Part shown: piece after piece, positions 17,713 to 23,365 of the stretch
Numbering within the stretch: position 1 is the first letter of the stretch
How the letters are laid out: the number at the start of each line of letters is the position of its first letter
Assembly (NCBI RefSeq): GCF_019207025.1
Contig: NZ_JAEEGC010000047.1
Coordinates: 1 to 33,807 of the forward strand
Length of the DNA stretch: 33,807 nucleotides
From: Clostridium thailandense
GTDB lineage: Bacteria > Bacillota > Clostridia > Clostridiales > Clostridiaceae
Direction: 5' to 3'
The notes under the pieces: generated by a model
Databases searched by the model: none
What the model was told of the DNA's origin: nothing
Seen by the model: only the letters and a program-made list of their open reading frames with translations
Program-made: the position numbers and the translations under genes

Positions 17713-18379
17713 AATTTATATCACCTTCAGCACTTTCCATTTTATCCTTGTAATGCATACACAAATTTTTGGGTTGTCCTCTTTTTCTTAAACACATTGG
17801 ATCACGACACAAATTACAAGTAAACTTATTTCCATCTTCTGACTCCTGATTTTCTGTAACTGATTGTCCATCCGTATCATTGACATCATTATTCTTTTCA
17901 AGTTCAGCTTTAACTTTATCACTTTTATCAATGCTTATATTTATAACTGTACTTATTTTTTGTGCATCTGTAGTATCTTTATTATGATCCTCAACTTTCC
18001 TATTTTCCAACATAGAGGTATGATCATTTACTATCTCATTTTCAGAATTATTCTCACTATCACCTATTTTAACTTCGGATATTACTTGTCTAGTTGCTTC
18101 CAATTCCGTCATTGAACTAATTCCTTTGGCCGGTCTTGGAATAACTAAAGTGGCTATTAATTGATTCTGAACCACGTCTCTTGCCTTAGCAGCACTGATT
18201 GCAGAGTTAACAGCACCTACATCACCCTCTATTTTTACAGTTATTAGTGCCCCCGTTGTAAGTTCACAACCTATCAGTTTAATATTTGCTGACTTAAGAC
18301 ATGTATCGGCTGCTTCAATAGCTGCAACCTTCCCCCTAACTTCTATAAATCCAAGTGCCTGCATCTTTGTTGACACCAC
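17699..18379 (-). CDS. pduK: PduK-type shell protein: BMC domain plus acidic linker and four-cysteine tail
   Basis: A 226-residue protein. Residues 1-95 are a complete BMC domain ([20 protein letters not shown]... IPRP). Residues 100-190 are a Glu/Asp/Asn/Ser-rich linker of low complexity. Residues about 190-213 contain CNLCRDPMC and NLCMHYKD, a C-x2-C-x4-C plus a fourth Cys, which could bind Zn or an Fe-S cluster, as suggested for PduK. The BMC part would build into shell hexamers with the tail projecting out. The function of the tail is unknown. It starts at an ATG behind AAGGTGG, 191 bases after the PduB stop. Confidence 0.9.
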   Translation of the reverse strand: MVSTKMQALGFIEVRGKVAAIEAADTCLKSANIKLIGCELTTGALITVKIEGDVGAVNSAISAAKARDVVQNQLIATLVIPRPAKGISSMTELEATRQVISEVKIGDSENNSENEIVNDHTSMLENRKVEDHNKDTTDAQKISTVINISIDKSDKVKAELEKNNDVNDTDGQSVTENQESEDGNKFTCNLCRDPMCLRKRGQPKNLCMHYKDKMESAEGDINYDVK

Positions 18380-18460
18380 CTTTGTTTACTTCAACTTAAC
18401 ACTTTTTCGTATAGATAACTAATCTTAATAATTACAACTATTTTAGTGTCATATGTTTTT

Positions 18461-18511
18461 AAAACATCCTTTTACGCAATTCACATAAATTTAGTTAAAA
18501 AAGGATGTTTT
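18461..18511 (-). other. Stem-loop in the pduB-pduK intercistronic gap
   Basis: A 13-bp perfect inverted repeat (18461-18473 with 18499-18511) lies within the unusually long 191-base gap. On the transcribed minus strand it is followed by AAAAACAU rather than a U-run. It looks more like an mRNA processing or stability element than a terminator. The rest of the gap is AT-rich without a gene. Confidence 0.5.
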
Positions 18512-18570
18512 ATTTTTAAATTAAGTTTGTATTTTTAATTTTAATTATATTCACCATATATCATATATTT

Positions 18571-19443
18571 TTAAATATATGGCTTTGTTGTTGAAACAGG
18601 ATTTTGTCCCATAGATTTTAATATTCCAATTCCTACTTCTCTAGCTGCTATTACTGATTGTCTAACAGCTCCTGAATCTCCAGTTATAGTTATAATAATT
18701 TCATTTGAATGTGCTGTTCCATCATTTGGACTTGCATAAGTAACTAATTCTACATTAGCAGTTTTCATAGCAGTATCTGCCATAACTAATCCTACTGCTG
18801 CTGGTGCTCCTACAATTATTCCAAAAGATTTTCCAAGTGGAGCTCCAAAGGCCTTTTCAAGTGCAAGACTTGCTCTAGCAGTGTAGTGAAGCTCTACATG
18901 TCCTGCATCACAACCATATACATCACCAAAAGTTCTTTCTACATCTTTTAATGTAACCTCGACAGCTCTTCTTGCATCTGATACATCTTCAGAAGCAAAA
19001 ATTATAAGCGACCCATGTCCTGCTCCTCCTTTTGTATCTCTTGCAAGCTCTATTGCTACAATTTCAGTATTTGTTGCTTTTACAGCCTCATCCGCAGCCA
19101 TAATATGAGGACCAGCACCTGTTCTTGCACTTACAATTCCTAATGAACGATATTTAGGATCTAGTTTCATCTTTTCATGAAGATATCCATCAATATTAGC
19201 TATAACTAGTCCAACTGTATCTCCAATAGCACATCCTACATATTCTGTTATTGTAGGTATATCATTTATCATATGAACTCCCCTCTTTTCCTCTTTCTCT
19301 ATTACCTCTTCTTTTGAATCAGATTTAAAATTTTCTGCCATCTGCATTTCAGTTGCAATATTGTTTATCTCATTGTTTGAATTTCCTATGCTTATTTTCT
19401 TTCTGACCTCTTCCAAAACTTTATTGAGTATCTCTTGATCCAT
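18571..19443 (-). CDS. pduB: PduB-type trimeric tandem-BMC shell protein
   Basis: A 290-residue shell protein with two fused BMC folds (about 75-170 and 180-280). It matches PduB/EtuB in VGCAIGDTVGLVIANIDG, ARTGAGPHIMAADEAVKATN, KGGAGHGSLIIF and FGIIVGAPAAVGLVMADTA. Residues 1-57 are an extra N-terminal arm: an amphipathic helix EILNKVLEEVRKKI, then a polar linker. In Salmonella Pdu the corresponding arm ties enzymes to the shell. Met58 has its own GGGGAG site, so a 233-residue short form (PduB') is likely. It starts 22 bases after the hexamer gene with GAGGTG before the ATG. Confidence 0.95.
   Translation of the reverse strand: MDQEILNKVLEEVRKKISIGNSNNEINNIATEMQMAENFKSDSKEEVIEKEEKRGVHMINDIPTITEYVGCAIGDTVGLVIANIDGYLHEKMKLDPKYRSLGIVSARTGAGPHIMAADEAVKATNTEIVAIELARDTKGGAGHGSLIIFASEDVSDARRAVEVTLKDVERTFGDVYGCDAGHVELHYTARASLALEKAFGAPLGKSFGIIVGAPAAVGLVMADTAMKTANVELVTYASPNDGTAHSNEIIITITGDSGAVRQSVIAAREVGIGILKSMGQNPVSTTKPYI
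19270..19285 (-). promoter_or_regulatory. Internal ribosome binding site and ATG for a short PduB' form
   Basis: On the minus strand, AGAGGGGAG is followed by TTCAT and ATG (19272-19270, Met58 of PduB). This is a good site and spacing inside the gene. It would give a 233-residue protein lacking the N-terminal arm, the same length as PduB' of Salmonella. Confidence 0.65.
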
Positions 19444-19465
19444 TTTTTCACCTCAAAACCTTGAA

Positions 19466-19747
19466 TTATTTTGACAATGAAGGTAATATTTTTTCTACAT
19501 CTGTATGTGGTCTTGGGATTACATGTACTGAAATAACCTCTCCTACCCTCTTAGCTGAAGCAACACCAGCATCAGTAGCCGCTTTAACGGCTCCAACATC
19601 TCCTCTTACCATAACAGTTACGAGTCCTGATCCTATTTTCTCATATCCTATTAAAGCAACGTTTGCTGCTTTAACCATTGAATCTGCAGCCTCCACAGCG
19701 GCCACTAATCCCTTAGTTTCTATCATTCCCAATGCTTCTTGTCCCAT
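19466..19747 (-). CDS. pduA: Hexameric BMC shell protein (PduA/PduJ/EutM type)
   Basis: A 93-residue single BMC domain, the main shell tile. The canonical sequence features are present: [49 protein letters not shown] and [11 protein letters not shown]. The conserved Lys and Arg for hexamer edges and the pore segment KIGSGL are visible. It is the first gene of the operon with GGAGGTG before the ATG. It is the only simple hexamer gene here, so the compartment has a minimal shell set (one hexamer, one tandem trimer, one PduK-type, one pentamer). Its 5' region carries the motif shared with the dehydratase gene. Confidence 0.97.
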   Translation of the reverse strand: MGQEALGMIETKGLVAAVEAADSMVKAANVALIGYEKIGSGLVTVMVRGDVGAVKAATDAGVASAKRVGEVISVHVIPRPHTDVEKILPSLSK

Positions 19748-19884
19748 AACATCGCACCTCCATAAGTTTTTGATATTTTCTACAATCGATTTTGTAATCG
19801 ATTTTGTAATTCAATTTTATAACTAAATTAAATAAAATTTTTTAATAAATTCGACTCTATTTTGTACAATGTATATTTATATGT

Positions 19885-19902
19885 GTTGTACTATTTTGAC
19901 AT
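19885..19902 (-). promoter_or_regulatory. Candidate operator upstream of the shell operon (copy 1)
   Basis: Plus-strand GTTGTACTATTTTGACAT matches 26064-26081 at 15 of 18 positions. It lies 138 bases before the pduA start; the other copy lies 134 bases before the dehydratase start, in the same orientation. It is probably a binding site for the AraC-type response regulator at 21434-22180 (inference). The remainder of 19748-20197 is AT-rich promoter DNA with a 12-bp direct repeat AATCGATTTTGT at 19784-19807. Confidence 0.6.
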
Positions 19903-20098
19903 CTTAGAAATTTGTTATATTTCTATGTCGATTAATTAATTTTCTTGTAAAGCAATACATTAATATATTATAATTTTAGTAAATATAAGAACTTTGCTTC
20001 TGTCCTGAAATTAAATTTTAAATTTACATTTTAAATATTGTATTGTTTTAGATATTCCAAACTCATAACTTAGTTAATTTCACTTTTTCCTGACTTTC

Positions 20099-20160
20099 AA
20101 ATCATACAGCTCTTGAAGGATTCTTTAAATTTTTATATAGGAATTAAACCTGTATGATTT
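20099..20160 (+). promoter_or_regulatory. Promoter of the PocR kinase gene flanked by an 11-bp inverted repeat
   Basis: AAATCATACAG (20099-20109) and CTGTATGATTT (20150-20160) are perfect inverted repeats. Between them lie a possible -35 TTGAAG (20113-20118) and -10 TATAGG (20136-20141), 17 bases apart. The arrangement may be an operator pair or a leader stem; the gene starts at 20198. Confidence 0.45.
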
Positions 20161-20197
20161 ATCTATTTAAAAGATTTCTTTTTACGGAGGGTAACAA

Positions 20198-21409
20198 ATG
20201 AATTCATTAAAAGATCTTAAGTTCAGCGATATTATTGATATAAACACTCTAAAAGATATTCAAGACAAATTAGCAAAGATAGTTGTATTTTCCGCAATTA
20301 CAGTAGACATTCATGGTATTCCAGTATGCAATGAAAATAATTTTACTCCATTTTGTAAACTTATTCGTTCCTCTCCAAAAGGGTGTAAAAACTGTATTTC
20401 CTGTGATTCCCAGGCTGGATTTATGGCTATGCGAGATAAAAAAACTAGAGTATATAACTGCCATACAGGACTTATAGACTGCGCTGCCCCAATAATATTA
20501 AATGATGTATATGTGGGTTCTGTATTAGGGGGACAAGTTTTGCTAAAAGGACAACAGACAAAAGATTCTATAGATTTAAAGAGAATTTCCGAAGAATATG
20601 AAATTCCTCTGGAGAAACTAGAAGAAGCCGCTAAACATATAGAAATTGTTGAAAGTGATTATCTTCAAAATTGTGTAGAATTCTATACCTTTCTTGCAAA
20701 CTATATTGCTGAAATGGGACTTCATACCCTTACACAAGAAAAATTACTAAAAGAAAGTGAAGAAAAAGTAAAGCTTGAACAGCATGCACAAAAGATGCAA
20801 TTAAAAACTATACAAGCACAAATAAATCCTCACTTTTTATTTAACACTTTAAATACAATAGCAAGAATGGCTCTAGTTGAAGATGCTCCTCAAACAGAAG
20901 AACTAATATATAACCTCTCTGATTTATTAAGATATAACTTAAAAAACTCAGAAGAATTTCCTAAACTTGCAGATGAAATTGCTAATATAAAGAGATATCT
21001 CTCTATACAAACTCTAAGATACAGCGATAGAATAAGTTATGAAATTAACATAGAAAAATTTCTTGACGAATATAGAATCCCAACTATGATCCTTCAGCCA
21101 CTTGTTGAAAATTCCCTCGTTCATGGCCTTGAAACGAAAAAAGAGGGTGGAAAAATAACTATAAAGGGCAGTACTATTTCAAAAAAAGATATACTGATTG
21201 AAATAAATGATAATGGAAAAGGAATTAATAGCAGTATCCTTAATTTATTGAATAATGTAGACGATTTATCTGACATTGGTTTAGGTATAGGACTTCAAAA
21301 TACTGATAGTAGACTTAAACACTATTTTGGTAAAAATTATGGATTAAAAATAGAAAGTAAATCTAATGTTGGAACAAAAGTATATATACGCATCCCAAAG
21401 TTAAAATAA
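20198..21409 (+). CDS. PocR-domain sensor histidine kinase (LytS/YesM-type)
   Basis: A 403-residue cytoplasmic sensor with no membrane helix. Residues about 10-175 form a PocR ligand-binding domain with the Cys-rich segment PFCKLIRSSPKGCKNCISC and later YNCHTGLIDCAAPI. This domain is named for the propanediol regulator PocR and is predicted to bind small diols. A coiled coil (180-205) leads to the LytS-type kinase core with phospho-acceptor His212 in QAQINPHFLFNTLN. The HATPase domain follows (LQPLVENSLVHGLE; GIGLGLQNTDSRL-like). It would detect the diol and phosphorylate the regulator 24 bases downstream. The ATG is behind GGAGGG; it is divergent from the shell operon. Confidence 0.94.
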   Translation: MNSLKDLKFSDIIDINTLKDIQDKLAKIVVFSAITVDIHGIPVCNENNFTPFCKLIRSSPKGCKNCISCDSQAGFMAMRDKKTRVYNCHTGLIDCAAPIILNDVYVGSVLGGQVLLKGQQTKDSIDLKRISEEYEIPLEKLEEAAKHIEIVESDYLQNCVEFYTFLANYIAEMGLHTLTQEKLLKESEEKVKLEQHAQKMQLKTIQAQINPHFLFNTLNTIARMALVEDAPQTEELIYNLSDLLRYNLKNSEEFPKLADEIANIKRYLSIQTLRYSDRISYEINIEKFLDEYRIPTMILQPLVENSLVHGLETKKEGGKITIKGSTISKKDILIEINDNGKGINSSILNLLNNVDDLSDIGLGIGLQNTDSRLKHYFGKNYGLKIESKSNVGTKVYIRIPKLK

Positions 21410-21433
21410 TGAATTTTATAAGAAGGTGATTAA

Positions 21434-22180
21434 ATGTATAAACTTATGATAGTGGAAGATGAACCTCTTGAACGAAAAGCCTTAAGAATAATACTTCAAA
21501 GAGAGTTCTTTAATATCGATATTAAAGAAGATTCTAAGAATGGTGAGGAAGCAGTACTAAATGCAAAAATTTACAAACCTGATATAATTCTTATGGATAT
21601 AAAAATGCCAGAAAAAACTGGTTTGGATGCTCAAAAAGAAATAATAAATTTTCTTCCAAATACTAAAACAATTATAATGACGGCCTATGGAGAATTTGAC
21701 TATGCACAAACTGCAATAAAATACGGAGTAATAGATTATTTGTTAAAGCCTGTAAAGCCATCTGATTTAAAAGCTTCAGTTTATAAAGCACTTAAATCTA
21801 TAGAGAACATTGATTCCACAAAGATAGCTAATTTAAAATCCAAGGAAATTTCTGAAAATGTTATGAAAACTGCACTAAAATATATTCATAATAACTATGC
21901 ACAAGATATAAAATTAAATAATGTTGCGGATTTCGTACACCTAAATCCTCAGTACTTAAGCAGATATTTCAAACAAAAAATGGGAGTAACTTTTACTCAA
22001 TATGTTACAAATTTAAGACTTGAAAATGCTAAAAAGCTCTTGGTTAACACGGATAAGTCTATAACAAAAATTGCCCTAGAGGTAGGTTATACTGATGTTG
22101 CATATTTTAGCAGAGTATTTTTTAGAAATGAGAACAAATCACCTTATAAATTCAAAATGAGTTATTTCAATAAATTTTAG
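21434..22180 (+). CDS. AraC-type response regulator
   Basis: A 248-residue regulator with a CheY-like receiver (1-120; Asp55 in IILMDIKMP, Thr and Lys of TAYGEF and LLKPVKPSDL). The C-terminal part carries two helix-turn-helices of the AraC family (about 145-245), with LNPQYLSRYFKQKMGVTFTQYV and the signature IALEVGYTDVAYFSRVF. It is cotranscribed with the PocR kinase and has AGAAGGTG before the ATG. It is the likely activator of both the shell operon and the dehydratase unit through the motif at 19885-19902 and 26064-26081. Confidence 0.95.
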   Translation: MYKLMIVEDEPLERKALRIILQREFFNIDIKEDSKNGEEAVLNAKIYKPDIILMDIKMPEKTGLDAQKEIINFLPNTKTIIMTAYGEFDYAQTAIKYGVIDYLLKPVKPSDLKASVYKALKSIENIDSTKIANLKSKEISENVMKTALKYIHNNYAQDIKLNNVADFVHLNPQYLSRYFKQKMGVTFTQYVTNLRLENAKKLLVNTDKSITKIALEVGYTDVAYFSRVFFRNENKSPYKFKMSYFNKF

Positions 22181-22199
22181 TTATCGATTATTAATTACT

Positions 22200-22273
22200 A
22201 GGGCTGTCACACTATAAAGAAATACACCAGAAAGTTAACTTTCGGCGATTCTGCTCTATAGTGCGACAGCCCT
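22200..22273. repeat. Short inverted-repeat element acting as bidirectional terminator
   Basis: The 17-bp ends (22200-22216 and 22257-22273), AGGGCTGTCACACTATA and TATAGTGCGACAGCCCT, pair with one mismatch and enclose a perfect palindrome GAAAGTTAACTTTC (22229-22242). T-rich DNA follows on the right. It separates two convergent genes. The ends match the hairpin at 1140-1168, including the mismatch, suggesting a shared insertion-sequence end or MITE. Confidence 0.7.
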
Positions 22274-22289
22274 AATTTTATTTTTAAAG

Positions 22290-23222
22290 TTAGTCAATTC
22301 CACCAACTTTACATATCAATCCATACTTTTCTACTATAGCCTTAAGATTATTTATTTCGTCTTTAGTAGGCGGATGTAAATCTTTCATTTTATAATTATA
22401 TCCTAAGTACTCATACTTATTTTCACCAAGACGATGATAAGGCAAGAGATGTACTTCTCTAACACTTCTAAGACTAGCAGCAAAATTAGCGGTAGCTTCT
22501 ATATTCTTCTCATCACTATTAATATTGGGAATAACAGGTACTCTTATTATTAATTGAACTCCAAATTGTGCTATTAATTGTGCATTTTGTAATATTAAAT
22601 CATTAGACTGGCCTATATATTCTAAATGCTTATTTTGATCCATGTGCTTAATGTCAAGCATAACCAGATCCAGCCAAGGAAGTATTCTTTCTAAAATTCT
22701 TGGATTCGTGAAAGCCGTGGTTTCAATAGCAGTATGCCAACCATTTTGTTTACATCCTTTTAATAATTCCTCAGCAAATTCAGGTTGGGCAGTTGCTTCT
22801 CCACCTGACAAAGTAATTCCACCACCAGAACGTCTATAATATACATTGTCCTTTTTTAACTCTATTAATAATTCCTCTACAGTTTTTATATTTCCTACCA
22901 AATTTAAAGCTCCAGCATAACAACTCTCAACACATTTGCCACAATTAATACATTTATTCTGATCTACTCTAGATGGGAGATTAAAATCTATTGCTCCTTT
23001 AGTACAAACTTCATAGCACTTTTTACAGCCTATGCAATTACGTGGAATAAACATTACTTGTGGGTCCATACACTGTGATTCTGGATTGCTGCACCAATGA
23101 CAGGATAAAGGACAGCCCTTTAAAAAAACTATTGTACGAATTCCTGGTCCATCATGAACGGAAAATCTCTGTATATCAAAAACAACACCTTTTTTATTTA
23201 AGTCTAACTCATGCTTCAACAT
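22290..23222 (-). CDS. Glycyl radical enzyme activase (radical SAM)
   Basis: A 310-residue enzyme that abstracts hydrogen from the dehydratase glycine using S-adenosylmethionine. The radical-SAM cluster motif is Cys37-x3-Cys41-x2-Cys44 in GCPLSCHWCSNPE. An inserted ferredoxin domain carries two further [4Fe-4S] motifs (Cys63/66/69/73 and Cys91/94/97/101), as is usual for dehydratase and choline lyase activases but not for that of pyruvate formate-lyase. GGGITLSGGEATAQP is the SAM-binding GGE motif. It starts 143 bases after the dehydratase stop with AGGAGG upstream. An intrinsic terminator in that gap should lower its expression relative to the dehydratase. Confidence 0.96.
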   Translation of the reverse strand: MLKHELDLNKKGVVFDIQRFSVHDGPGIRTIVFLKGCPLSCHWCSNPESQCMDPQVMFIPRNCIGCKKCYEVCTKGAIDFNLPSRVDQNKCINCGKCVESCYAGALNLVGNIKTVEELLIELKKDNVYYRRSGGGITLSGGEATAQPEFAEELLKGCKQNGWHTAIETTAFTNPRILERILPWLDLVMLDIKHMDQNKHLEYIGQSNDLILQNAQLIAQFGVQLIIRVPVIPNINSDEKNIEATANFAASLRSVREVHLLPYHRLGENKYEYLGYNYKMKDLHPPTKDEINNLKAIVEKYGLICKVGGID

Positions 23223-23307
23223 AACTTTTCCTCCTAAAAGGTTTTTCTATAAATAAAACTTTACAAATTTCAATATCTTTTATCACAAATATAAACAATT
23301 ATTATTT

Positions 23308-23343
23308 AAAAAATGAGGAAGTAGTTAAAAAACCTCTTCCTCA
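23308..23343 (-). terminator. Intrinsic terminator between dehydratase and activase genes
   Basis: An 8-bp stem (23314-23321 with 23336-23343) has a 14-base loop and is followed on the minus strand by TTTTTT (23313-23308). It lies 23 bases past the dehydratase stop and before the activase gene. Partial read-through would give excess dehydratase over activase. Confidence 0.75.
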
Positions 23344-23365
23344 ATACTTCAATAAATCAAGCTAA

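Noticed and set aside
18461..18511. Stem-loop as a terminator ending the shell operon after pduB
   Set aside because: On the transcribed strand the stem is followed by A-rich, not U-rich, sequence. The downstream genes also clearly belong to the same functional set.
19461..19826. 121-codon plus-strand frame across the hexamer shell gene
   Set aside because: It is an exact antisense shadow of the pduA-type gene and its leader.
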